From: Calliphora vicina
Lineage: Eukaryota; Arthropoda; Insecta; Diptera; Calliphoridae
Length of the DNA stretch: 64,000 bases
Assembly: GCF_958450345.1 (NCBI RefSeq)
Contig: NC_088784.1
Coordinates: 70,643,747 to 70,707,746 of the forward strand
Reading direction: 5' to 3'
The notes beneath the pieces are model-generated. The model was not told where the DNA came from, searched no databases, and saw nothing but the letters and a program-made list of their open reading frames with translations. The translations under genes were made by a program, and so were the position numbers. Below are positions 24,481-35,115 of this stretch, piece by piece (position 1 is the first letter of the stretch; each line of letters opens with the position of its first letter).

Positions 24481-25078
24481 GTAAGTTGTGTTAGAAACTA
24501 GAGGCGATTCTAGTAGTTTGTAAATGAAATATTAATATGTAATAAACGAATATAAAAGTACATACAATTTACTTACTATGATTTTTGTTAATAAATATTG
24601 TTAAATTTTTTGTTTACCAAACAAGTTTAAAGCGTTAAAATGCACTTAAATAAAAAATAAAATAAAAATATTATATATTTTGTGTTGCGTCTACAAGTTT
24701 TATAACAAACGTTATTATTCAAGTTTGCAATTATTTTTAAAACATTTTTGTATAAATAATACTACGACAACAATTAAAAAGGCGAGTTTGCTTTTTAAAA
24801 AATTAAGATGTTTTTTTTTTTAAATAATTATTGGCATTTGGTATATTTACTTACAAACTTAGAACAAACTCGTCTTACAGAATTTCTTTTCTAAACACAC
24901 ACGCATTTGATTTATTTACCTGCTGGAATTTTGTTTAAAACATATTTATACTGTTTTCTTCTAATCAATTGCAATTATTTACTACTATAACTATTTAAAA
25001 AAAACTAACAATATTTGTGCAATTTGTGTTTATATAAAACTAATAAAAAACTTTTCAAAATTCAATCTTAAACAATAG

Positions 25079-25195
25079 ACAACATTTGGTCGCACAACTT
25101 TAACAACTTCCCAAGAGCTGGATCGAGCACAAGAGCGCGCTGATAAAGCAGCTGCCGAACTGAGACGTACCCAAGCCGAGCTCAGAGTCACTCAG
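25079..25195 (+). CDS. brp: bruchpilot exon (39 codons)
   Basis: Encodes TTFGRTTLTTSQELDRAQER and then ADKAAAELRRTQAELRVTQ. The opening Thr/Ser-rich TTFGRTT stretch is a break in the coiled coil also present in Drosophila Brp; the rest returns to heptads. Acceptor AACAATAG, donor CAG|GTACCC, phase 0 both ends. It is followed by a 15.1-kb intron, the longest inside the certain part of the gene. Confidence 0.95.
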
Positions 25196-25925
25196 GTACC
25201 CAAAGACAGTTCATTGATTTCATCAATTGCTTCATACCGTATTTATTGGTTCATTTGTATTTGTTTTCTCTTGTTTTGGTTTCTTAACATAATTTTTCTT
25301 TTCATAAATTTGAATGTATCTATTAAATATACATACATAAATATATTATTCTGAATCTGAACATTTTTTTTGTTAAGACTTGAAAGTGGTGTTAATATGA
25401 TATGATTATTGGAAAAATCTAAAATTAAAAAAAAAATAACAATATTTTATATTATTAAATATCAGTTGAATTACATGTGCTTCTTGTTATAATTTTCAAA
25501 GCATCATAATGTAATTTACTTGAAATATTTTTACAAAATAAAACACACACACAAAAATTCAAAAGATCCTAAATTCTATAATACAATAATGAACGAAAAC
25601 ACTATTTTACACATAAACTTTTAAAGTTTCAATACACATCAGATCAATACAACACCACCATCAATACAAAACTCAATATTTCTATACAGCTTCTGTCAAA
25701 ATCTATTATAATTTTTTAGTTAATTTAGCAGGTTTTTAATTTAATTTTTTTAAATTGCTATAACATTTAGATAAACTTTAAGAAATCTAAGGCCTAATTT
25801 GAAACCTATTTGTGTGGATTTTCGATTTCGATTGAAATTTAGAAATTATATTGCACTTTCTATACCCTCGAAATATTTGTCGTTGAACCAACAAGTTATA
25901 TATCCCGGGTCCTCATAAAATTCTA
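25196..25925. other. A+T-rich intron sequence
   Basis: No gene or mobile element recognised before the MITE at 25926. Confidence 0.5.
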
Positions 25926-26875
25926 AAGGTAGGGTCACACATGGCAAATATTTGCTCAAAAAGTGTAACCACTTTTTATACCCTACACCACCATAGTGGG
26001 GAGGGTATAATGCGTTTGTGCAGATGTTTGTAACGCCCAAAAATATTAGTCTAACACCCACCTTAAAGTATACCGATCGACTTAGAATCACTTTCTGAGT
26101 CGATTAAACAATGTCCGTCCGTCCGTCCGTCCGTCTGGTCGGCTGGCTGGCTGGCTTCGCACTTTTGAAGATATTTCGATGAAATTTGGTACATATTATT
26201 TCAGCTCAAGGACCAAGCCTATTGAAACTGGCTGAAATCGGTTCATTATTTCACCTAGCCCCCATACAAATGCCCTCCCGAAATTGGACTTTATCGGTAA
26301 TAAATGTTTAATTTATATATGTATCTCCACAAATTCCGCTCCAAATAAGTTTTATATACACAAATTTAATGTCACCAAATTTTGTTACGATCGGTCCATA
26401 ATTAGTCATAGCTCCCATATAGACCCGCTTCCGAAAATCACTTTAACGTCCATAAATCGCTTAAAAATGTGGGTATACTCACAAAATTCAACATAGTAAA
26501 CTTTCATATAGACACAAATCACACGACCTAATTTCTTGGTGATCGGTCCATAATTGTTCATAGCCCCCATATAAGGCCCACTACCGAAAATCACTCAAAA
26601 ATATAAATTATAAAAGAAAAATGTTTTTGCAGGGTATTATATGGTCGGGCTTGACCGATCATACTTTCTTATTTGTTTTATCACAAATTTATTTGACGTG
26701 CTACTCTTACAAGTGTTTTGTAAGATCAAACAGCATCAAATAAAATAAAACTAAATGTTTTGTTTGAATCATCCTAAGTAAAATAAGTTTTTGAAATAAA
26801 TATTAGAATTCAAATGTATTTTATTTAGTGGTTACGTCTTTTTCGTCAAATATTTGTCATGTGTGACCCTACCTT
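25926..26875. mobile_element. MITE with 30-bp terminal inverted repeats, split by a DINE-like element
   Basis: AAGGTAGGGTCACACATGGC at the left and the reverse complement ATGTGTGACCCTACCTT at the right, each followed inward by CAAATATTTG, define an element whose body is interrupted at 25977 by a complete DINE-like family B insertion ending at 26679. Without that insertion the MITE would be about 250 bp. Confidence 0.78.
25977..26679 (+). mobile_element. DINE-1-like (Helentron-type) element, family B, copy 1
   Basis: Starts TATACCCTACACCACCATAG with the inverted GGGGAGGGTATAAT that makes a terminal hairpin. The middle has ACCGATCGACTTAGAATCAC, a (GTCC)n run and CCCATATAAGGCCCACTACC, and the end is GGTCGGGCTTGACCGATCAT then ACTTTCTTATTTGTTT. 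The terminal hairpin followed by a CTT(A)xTTGTTT end and the CATGTCCGTC-type core match the layout of Drosophila DINE-1/INE-1. Non-coding; short frames inside are by chance. Confidence 0.82.
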
Positions 26876-26988
26876 AAGACGATCTGCCCTATGTCCGTCC
26901 GTCTGTTGAGAAATAAGCTTCAAGAGTTTTTCTAAATTCATCATTTGACCAAAAGCACATCTAAGTCTATGTTGATGTTTTCATTTCT

Positions 26989-27237
26989 ACACAGAGAAAA
27001 CAGATTCGTGATAGCAACCGAATTTGATTCCAATCTAATGATTCGGTTGCACACATAGAATTTTTCAGTTCTGACAACAGAAAGTCAGTTGATAAAGAAG
27101 AATTTCAGTTGAGGCAACCAAACTTTAGTTACCCCTTACAAAATATTGTAGTCACAACTCTATAATTCGGTCACTAAGATAGAATCATTCGATTGGCAAC
27201 AAATTCGGTTGCTATCGCGAATCTGTTTTCTCTGTGT
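26989..27237. mobile_element. MITE with about 38-bp terminal inverted repeats
   Basis: ACACAGAGAAAACAGATTCG…GATAGCAACCGAATTTG at the left is inverted at the right as CAAATTCGGTTGCTATCGCG…CTGTTTTCTCTGTGT. Interior motifs such as GATTCGGTTGC and TCAGTTG repeat in both orientations. It sits at the 3' boundary of the jockey-like LINE remnant. Its ends resemble those of the larger element at 28635-30681 (CAC(G)CAGAGAAAA). Confidence 0.85.
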
Positions 27238-27596
27238 AAGAATTTTGGATTGTACCCTCTGTATGAGATCTATACTGGTATTGCTTGCTGTTCCCCATAA
27301 TTGGATTCCGTATGTCCAAATCGGAAAGACTGTCATATGCAGGACGACTTTGCAGTTAAGGCTTAATTTCGATTGATAGTGCATTAGCTAGTGTTAATTA
27401 GAAGCTTTTAGTTTCATGTACCGACACCAAGAAAGGCGTATATCTAAATGAATACCAAGGTATGTAACGTTATCAGACTGTGGAATGTTCACACTGTTCA
27501 GTGTCACTGGTGGGCAACTTCCTCTCCTAAGTGAAAACTTTTGATTTCATTTACTTGTATTCTCTACACATCTGAGATAATTATCTATGTTTCTAG
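27238..27596 (-). pseudogene. jockey-clade LINE remnant, C-terminal part of ORF2
   Basis: On the minus strand the frame reads SCPPVTLNSVNIPQSDNVTY, then LGIHLDIRLSW, SKLSLNCKVV and FPIWTYGIQLWGTASNTS followed by IQRVQSKIL. These are the thumb/post-RT motifs typical of jockey-clade non-LTR retrotransposons. A stop codon lies between LKASN and HYQSKL. It continues upstream in the pieces at 28011-28560 and 31487-31965. Confidence 0.88.
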
Positions 27597-28010
27597 TAGG
27601 GTTCTATAAGTCGATTGTTCGATTGTTCGAACAATCGACTTTTTGGTCGGAAACAAGTCGAACAATCGATTATCTTATCTCAAAAGTCGAATAATTTTGT
27701 ACACTTGCATTTTTTGTAGTGTATGCTAATGTATGTAAATAATAAATGAATGTTTATAAAATAAAGCTTTTTTCTACACAAAACTCTTACAACATTCTTC
27801 TAACTATTATCGCATTGATAAATTTAATTTTTATTTCTAAACATTACAAAAGGCGCATTAATAACCATGTATTTTTTACAAAAAATGGTAAAAAGTCGAA
27901 AATAGTCGAAAAATGTCGATTAACTAAAAAGTCGAAAGTTCGACTATTTTAAAATCGGAAAAAGTCGAAAGTTCGAAAAGTCGACTTTTTGTTTCAGCTA
28001 TAGAACCCTA
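27597..28010. mobile_element. hAT-like MITE rich in GTCGA motifs, inserted in the LINE
   Basis: Ends TAGGGTTCTATA and TATAGAACCCTA are exact inverted repeats. Subterminal regions carry many GTCGA/AGTCGAA motifs in both orientations, while the centre is A/T-rich. Flanks TTCTAG and GTCTAG hint at a short target duplication, not exact. It separates two parts of the same LINE reading frame, so it inserted after the LINE. Confidence 0.8.
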
Positions 28011-28560
28011 GTCTAGGTGCTACATTTAAGTCCACATGAGAACTAAGAATTGCAGTGTCATCTGCAAATGTGGAAATGGTTAATTCTTCGGACTCGGGCA
28101 AATCAGAGGTGTATAATAGAAACAGGGTTGGTCCTAGAACACTACCCTAAGGTACACCAGCATTGATCGCATATTCGCATTTCACATAATCACTTAAACA
28201 TGCGATCCGATAGGTAAGACTCTAGACCTTTATGCCAAACCTTCTCAAAAGCCTGAGCAACATCTAGAAATATTTCCGAACTGTACTTTTTTAATTCGAA
28301 AGATTTTCGTATATATCCAGTTAGGCTGCTAACTTGCTCAATTGTTCCGTTATGCTCACGGAATCCAAATTGATTATCTGGGAAATTGTTTGGATGATCT
28401 GGTATAATCCTTGGATTATTTTCTCAAATAGTTTAGACAAACAAGGCAATAAGCTAATCAGTCTGTAGGATGATGCCAATAACAAATCCTTTCCTGGCTT
28501 TAGGAGATTTTGCAATCATTGGGAAAAACTCCTAGACACAAGATCGCATTGAATAATACT
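28011..28560 (-). pseudogene. jockey-clade LINE remnant, reverse transcriptase domain
   Basis: Minus-strand frames give KPGKDLLLASSYRLISLLPC and LSKLFEKII (RT fingers), FPDNQFGFREHNGTIEQV, EIFLDVAQAFEKVWHKGL (first catalytic Asp region), QCWCT and GSVLGPTLFLLYTSDLP after a stop, then STFADDTAILSS with the FADD catalytic box. The order is collinear with jockey-clade ORF2. Frameshifts and stops show it is dead. Confidence 0.9.
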
Positions 28561-28634
28561 GTGAGCACAACAATTGCCACATCTGGTATGTTTCCAATTA
28601 TGGAAGGTGTAATTAAATATTTTATAAGTTTCTT

Positions 28635-30681
28635 CTACACGCAGAGAAAAAACATGGTTGGACATGGTTACGACAACTATACTATGTTCTCTCTAACAAT
28701 ATATTGTTGTCGTAAACATATAATTATTGTTTTAATTTAATTTCAACAATATTATAGTTACTGTAAACGTTTATATTTTCATCGCAATTATAAAGATGAA
28801 TACAACTAAATAATGATAATTAGGTAAACATATTATTTTTATATACAACCATTAAATGTTAAGTTTATATACGCGTAGTCATAATATGTTTAAGATGCAA
28901 ACAAAATATGTTTACAACAACTATATAATGATAAATAGGTAAACATATTATATTATGTAGTCATAATATGTTTAAGATGCAAACAAAATATGTTTACTTT
29001 TAATAGTCTTTTTTCCAACCATTTGTGAGTGCTGGTGTTTGTCTAAGCTGTGTTGTTTTTACAAGTAAATTTTGAGTGTCTGTAATTCCCATTCGCTCTA
29101 TAGTTTTATTTGTATATTATCTTTAACTTTCCTAGAGCGAATAACAATAAATTTGATTTTATCAATAATATTTTAATTGTGAATTTAGTACTTTAAAACT
29201 AAATCCTATTAAAATTTTGTATTTCCAAAAATAAATTTTAATAATAATATGATTATTTTGGATTATAATATGATTGTTTTGGATCATAATATGATTTAAT
29301 TGGGTCATAAATATGATGACTCTGGGTAGTGTTTATAAAAAACCGACTTTTTAAAAAACCGGTTTGTCGGTTAACCGAAAAATGGCCTTTTTTAAAAAAC
29401 CGGTTTTGCGGTTAACCGACATCAAAAAAACCGGTTAAACCGGTTAACCGTCATATATGTGTAGAAAACATAAAATGTACAAAAAAGTATATACAGCTTT
29501 AAATTTTTTAATTTTTAGTAGTCAGGAATGGTTAATATTAAATAACTATAAATATACAAAAGTGATAAGTCCATTTATTTTGTAAAAATTTCAAAATTAT
29601 TATCTCAGTCAAATGGAAATGATTATAAATATGTAACTAAATATAAAATACTTGTTTTAATTATTGGTTTATTCATTAAATTTCAACCAAAAAATGTAAA
29701 TCACTTTTTTAATTTAATATTTGATAACCTTGAAATTTATTTTCACCTCTACTTTCTGATATGAAAGACAAAATGTTCCAAGTCCCAAAAAAGGACCTAT
29801 AAGATGTAAACGCACTTCCACTTAGCTGTGATTATTTGTTATTATAAAAAACTCCATTATCAGATTTCATAAATGTTTCAAATAATGAATTTTAGAACGT
29901 TTTTTGTCTCTCCTGTAATATTTCTGAAAAGCTAACGAAATGATTAATAAATTAAAATTTTAAGAACAAAATACACTAATGAAGTCAAATTTATTGAAGG
30001 AAGGTATGTACATCGAATTCAATTTAACGTTTGGTAAGATCATCACTAAGTTTTTAATGAATCATTAGTAAGATTTAGCCTAAACTTATAGAATTATGCG
30101 GAATTTAATTTTTAATAGTTTCATTATGTGCAAAAAAGTTTTTAAGTAAACTCATAGTCCTCTATTATTTAGAATCATTGTAATTCTTAAAAATATTAAT
30201 CTAAAGAGTTTTGTATTGTAAATCAGCAGTTTAGGTTTCAAATCAGACCAATAATGTGTATACAATGAATATTAAAAATGCACAAAAACGTGAGATTTAT
30301 CAATTTTAGTCCCAAATTTTAAAAACCGGTTAACCGAGTGATAAAAACCGGATAAACCGGTTAACCGAAAATCAACATTTTAAATTAACCGGTTCGCAAA
30401 AAACCGAGATTTGGAAGAAAAAACGGTTTTTCGGTTAACCGGTTAACCGGTTTATAAACACTACTCTGGGTCATATTATGATTGTTTTTTATCATAATAT
30501 GATTATTTCAAAACCTATTATGATTGATTTTTATCATAATTTGATTATTTCACAACATATTATGATATTTTATGATACTAATAATGATCATAATATGTTT
30601 TGGACTGCAAGCAAAAATCTGATCATAATATGTTGCTCTTAGTTTATGGTTACCACAACCATGTTTTTTCTCTGCGTGTAG
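28635..30681. mobile_element. large MITE-like element with TIRs and repeated ATCATAATATGAT motifs
   Basis: CTACACGCAGAGAAAAAACA…TGGTTG at the left and its reverse complement CAACCATGTTTTTTCTCTGC…GTGTAG at the right bound the element. Inside, GTAAACATATTAT-type units and the near-palindrome ATCATAATATGAT recur on both sides of a nested hAT-like insertion (29328-30462). Without the insertion it would be about 900 bp. No protein. Confidence 0.8.
29328..30462. mobile_element. hAT-like element with AACCGGTTAACCG subterminal arrays
   Basis: Begins AGTGTTTATAAAAAACCG and ends CGGTTTATAAACACT. ACTCTGGGT flanks both sides (29319-29327 and 30463-30471), an 8-9 bp target duplication consistent with hAT. 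Both subterminal regions are packed with AACCGG/GGTTAACC palindromes, while the 0.9-kb centre is ordinary A/T-rich DNA with no transposase frame. Presumably non-autonomous. Confidence 0.85.
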
Positions 30682-30814
30682 ACTAACATTGATTAGTTCA
30701 GAATCTGTTTCCTTTCGAACAGGTACAGGTACCCAGGCCGAAAAGATTAGAGACTTAAAGTTTCTGATACACTCTTTATTAAATTCAGTGTGGATATGGC
30801 TGCTGATGTATTTT

Positions 30815-31486
30815 TATACCCTTCACCTTCGTGAGAAGGGTATATATAAGTATGTCATTCCGCTTGTAATTTCCACAATATAATTTTCCGACCCTTTAAA
30901 GTATATATATTCTGGATCCTTATAGATAGCGGAGTCGATTAAGCCATGTCCGTCTGTCTGTTGAAATCAATTTTCTAAAGAGCCCAGATATCTTCGGGAT
31001 CCAAATCTTCATTAATTCTGTCAGACATGCTTTCGAGAAGTCTCCTATTTAAAATTAGTAAAATCGATCGACAAATGGCTGAGATATGAGGAAAAAACCA
31101 GGACAACCTCGATTTTTTACCTACTTTTGACATATATCTGGATTACTAAGTCATTAATACAAACAATATGGATATCTAATGCTAGATACTTCAAAGACCT
31201 TTGCAACGACGTATATAAGACCATAATAAGTTGGACCTACAATGGGTCAAAATCAAAAAAATATTTTTAAACCCGAATTTTTTTTTTCCAAAAATTTATT
31301 TTAAAATTTAAAAAAAAGAAAAAATTTTAAATTTAAAAAAAAAAAAATTTTAAATTAAAAAATTTAAAATAACAATTCGAAAAAATTTTTTTTACAAAAA
31401 ATTAAAAAAACAACTTTGGAAAAAAACATTCGTTTACCTAAAAATTATTAAAATTTGTATTTTGAAGTATAATTTCTCTTACTTGT
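30815..31486 (+). mobile_element. DINE-1-like element, family A, copy 1
   Basis: Starts TATACCCTTCACCTTCGTGA GAAGGGTATA (terminal hairpin) and continues CATTCCGCTTGTAATTTCC, ATTCTGGATCCTTATAGATA, CATGTCCGTCTGTCTGTTGA, CAACGACGTATATAAG, long A/T runs, and ends TTTCTCTTACTTGTTT. Layout matches Drosophila DINE-1/INE-1. It interrupts the endonuclease region of the jockey-like LINE. Confidence 0.82.
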
Positions 31487-31965
31487 TTATATTCCAACCA
31501 ATAAGTCTTGAACAATGAAGCTTCTGTATGAGACGATGGATATTGGCCGTAATAGTTTAGTATAACGGTAGAATGGTCAGAAAATAGTTTGTATGATATT
31601 AAATCTAATCTAAGGGTGATACAAAATCTAAGCAAATTTTTCGATCGTCTAGAGTCTTGTACAGCTGTCTGCCTTTGGAATTAATTAATCTGGAACCCCA
31701 ATATGTATGATTAGCATTGTAGTCGCCACAAGCCAGGAAACGATCTCCTATTTAGTGTATTAAAAAGTTCTTCAAGAATATCCTTAGTCACAGATAATCG
31801 TTGGAGGCAATATATTTAGCTTAGAGTTAAATCTCCAACAACGCATACTAAGAAGAATATATAATGAGTTAAAGTTTTAAGAAATTAATCACTCTATCAA
31901 ATTATGTACAGTTGGGACCATTCAGATTCAAATTCCCATTTAATGTCAAAACTACATATTGATGG
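31487..31965 (-). pseudogene. jockey-clade LINE remnant, endonuclease domain
   Basis: Minus-strand frames give RFLACGDYNANHTYWGSRLI and NSKGRQLYKTLDDR, the GDxNAxHxxWGS core of jockey-clade apurinic-like endonucleases, then LFSDHSTVILNYYG, the SDHxPV box, and TYWLEYK before the DINE insertion. Frames upstream are broken by stops. With 27238-27596 and 28011-28560 it forms one LINE in minus orientation. Confidence 0.85.
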
Positions 31966-32007
31966 AGGGTATATAAGATTCGGCATAGCCGAGTATAGCA
32001 CTTGTTT
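31966..32007 (+). mobile_element. DINE-1-like family A 3' tail
   Basis: GGGTATATAAGATTCGGCATAGCCGAGTATAGCACTTGTTT: the GATTCGGC hairpin and the CTTGTTT end match the tail of family A, which copy 1 lacks. It may be the remainder of an older copy into which the LINE inserted. Confidence 0.7.
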
Positions 32008-33597
32008 GCTTTTTATTTATTACCTGTGGGACATTTGCGTCAATTGTTTTAAACGAACTAGTGTGAAAAAATGACAGGCATTTCAATTAACATTTCAAAA
32101 TTGACATTTTATCAATGATTTGGAAAAAAAAACTATTAGCTATTAATTTTAATAGAATTTTCTGAGCAGAATTATAATATTGTATCAATGACCTGCCACA
32201 GGTTGTCAATTTACCACCTTCTATGACAATGACATGTTAAAAAAGATAGGTCAGTCCCCTTTCATGTCTTGGAACCTCTATTTGTTTTCATCACATTATC
32301 TAAGTTTAATAAGACTATGGCCGGTTAACTTAACAAAATTTTAAACATAGTTAAGGCTTAATCAATGTCTCATAATTTATATGAATTTTAAAATGAATAT
32401 TTTTCCAACAAATTCGAATCAAAATGTTTTTTAGTATAACATTAAATTTATGCTTAAATTTCTGAACTTCAGACAGAAGCTGTTCATTATAAACATGGTT
32501 TCAAACCTTTATTTATGCAGCTTTTCATGATACATTCTTTTGATCGTTTCTGAACATAGCATGAGAATATGTCCTCTATCAGTATCAGTGTTATCGCTAA
32601 TCAGATCCTAAGCGAAATGCACGATCATTTGCGTTCATTACTGCGTAACTGTCGCAACATATTTTGAAAGCTCAACATCAAGCATAATGAAAATAAATTC
32701 ATATGAATATCATTGAAATAATGTATTAAATAAATGTCATTAAATCGAATGATGTAAAACTTATATTCATTGAACCATGGCTCACAATAATTCATATATA
32801 CATATGTATTTAATTTTAAATTTTACTCAGATTTCTTGATCAGAACCACGTACATATGTTAGAATCTATTTAGATTGTACACTCTTCAATTTGCTAGTTG
32901 ATTATTTCAGGAACATACTTCAATAGCACAGCCATCGACCCCATTTTGTAACAGTTATAGATCACTATATCGGTTATTAACGGTTAGTTCAAGTAGAGAG
33001 CAGTTCAAATATTTATTTTGAATGCAGCAGAACGAAATGTATTATTTTACACTCCAACAACTTTGCGATATATTGTATACTTATTTCCGATGTGTCTCCT
33101 AAACTTTGCCTTTATTGGTAAAAAAAGTACGTGAGACTGTCTGTCTAGTCTTCAAAATATGGACTGAGATAATGCAGATGCAGCCAAGCATCTTAGCCAA
33201 GCAATTAGTGTTTCATTAATAACAACAATATGTGTTCTTTCTAATAATGACATTGAGAATCAAAAAATAGAATTTAGAGAATTTTATTCTATTTTAAAAA
33301 AGAAACTTCTAGATTAGTCTTCCCAAAGTTTTATTCAAATAGATTAATTTCCTAAAACATAATGCCGAGAAAAGTATTAAAATGTACACTTGGTTTTTCA
33401 TGTGCAATTATTAAATGATTTTCACTTTTATTTAACTAAATTTAACTGCAAATTTCTTTTACATAAATGTTGTTAGGCCAATTATAATTTTGTTATTATT
33501 TCTATTTCTATATACTTGTGCTTAATTAATTATGAAGAAGTGGGCTTCGTATAGATTTTTACATTTGAAAGTAGTTAGCTTCATTTGTGTTAAATTA
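32008..33597. other. intron sequence, nothing recognised
   Basis: No gene, no obvious terminal repeats. Composition is less A/T-rich than the exon-proximal introns, so this may be old repeat debris. Confidence 0.45.
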
Positions 33598-34310
33598 CTA
33601 GGGTCATTAAGTCCACGACTTTTTAAATTTAACGGCTCTTAAATGAAGGGGCAATACTGCTTCAGTCAACAAGCATCTGCCAGTTGACTCCTGTCAAAGT
33701 TTGAATAAGCTGTGTCAATTAGTTTGTATTTGACTGCCATTGATAGCAGATCAGCTCGAGGAGAAATTGGCATTATTTTTTGTGGAAAACTTAAGGCTAA
33801 GCTTGATAAATACTATGGGCACTCTGCACCATCAATTTCAATGGTAAAAAAGTGGTTTACTGAATTTCTTTATGGCAGTACAAGCACCGAAGATGACGAA
33901 CGTTCTGGACGCCCCCGAAGGTCTGTAGCCCCGAAATAATTGAAAAAATCACGATATGTTGTTGACCGATCAGCGATTGAAAGTACGAGAGATTGTGGAA
34001 GCACTAGGCATCTCACATTGCTCATTGGTTTCAAGTTTGAATGATCACTTGGGTATGAGAAAGCTTTCCGAAAGATGGCTGACGCGTTTGCTCACAATCG
34101 GGTGCACAAAAAAGTACACACATGTGCAGTTTCCATGGCAAAAATCCATGAATTAGGCTGCGAAATGATCCCTCTTCCACCCTATACTCCAGATTTAGCA
34201 CCAAGTGGCTATTTCTTGTTTCCAAACCTGAAGAAATGTCTCAGTGTAAAGAGATTGGACTCGAACGATTTATATACAAGAAATATTTAATAAGCCACTT
34301 TGGACATACT
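33598..34310 (+). pseudogene. internally deleted mariner, copy 1 (catalytic core missing)
   Basis: The first frame, 33712-33939, gives the N-terminal HTH of a mariner transposase (KYYGHSAPSISMVKKWFTEF, STEDDERSGRPRRS). A second piece from 33956 gives LTDQRLKVREIVEALGISHC and LGMRKLSERWLTRLL. It then jumps to the C-terminal part: VHTCAVSMAKIHELG, PPYTPDLAPSGYFLFPNLKK. About 100 residues with the first two catalytic Asp are missing, and the third position reads SGY, not SDY. The same junction is present in the copy at 50269-50735. Confidence 0.85.
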
Positions 34311-34436
34311 CCAGAGGAGAACACCCTGGGATCTAAATAAATATGAAGAAAATTGGCAATTCTTCTCAAAAATGTTGAGTGAATTTTCTTTATACATAAG
34401 TGAAATTTCCTATTTTTCTTTGTGATTCATTTTTTC

Positions 34437-35115
34437 ATTCGCCATGAGTAGTGGCAAGGGTATATATAAGTTTTTCATTCCGTTTGTAATTTCTACATTT
34501 TTCATTTGCGACCCCACAAAGTACATATATATATTCTGGATCGTTATAGATATCGAAGTTATAGCCATGTTCGCCTATATGTTGAAATCAACTTTCCGTA
34601 GCCCCCTAATAACTTAAATACATGATTTATACATTAAGATATTGGGAATTCTTCCGGTTCGGTTGCTATTTAAAATCGACAAAATCGGCTCATAAATGGC
34701 TATGATATAAGGAAAAAATCGGGACAACCTCGATTTTTGCCCTATTTTTGATCTATATCTGGATTACTAAGTCATTAATATAGATAATATGGATATATAA
34801 TGATAGATATTTCAAAGTCCATTGCAACGATGTATATAAGGCTTTAAATAATAAGTTGGACCTACAATGGGTCAAAATCGGGAAAAATATTTTTTTACCC
34901 GATTTTTTTTTTTTTCATAAAAAATTTTTTTTTTGTCATAGATTCTTTTTCTAAAAATTAAAAAAGAAATTTTAAGAAAAATTAAAAAAATTAAAAAATT
35001 TTTAAAACAATTAAAAATAAATTAATTTCGTTTAAATAAAAATATTTTTAAGTATAATTTGGTGAAGAGTATATACGATACGTCACAGCCGAATATAGCT
35101 CTCTTACTTGTTTTC
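34437..35115 (+). mobile_element. DINE-1-like element, family A, copy 2
   Basis: Starts ATTCGCCATGAGTAGTGGCA AGGGTATATATAAG and has the standard core (ATTCTGGATCGTTATAGATA, TGTTGAAATCAACTTTCCGT, CAACGATGTATATAAG, GTTGGACCTACAATGGGTC), then A/T runs and the end ACAGCCGAATATAGCTCTCT TACTTGTTT. It is the most complete family A copy here. Confidence 0.85.

Noticed and set aside
26284..26594. overlapping frames in both directions
   Set aside because: They fall inside a non-coding DINE family B copy; the same frames recur in copy 2 at 39298.
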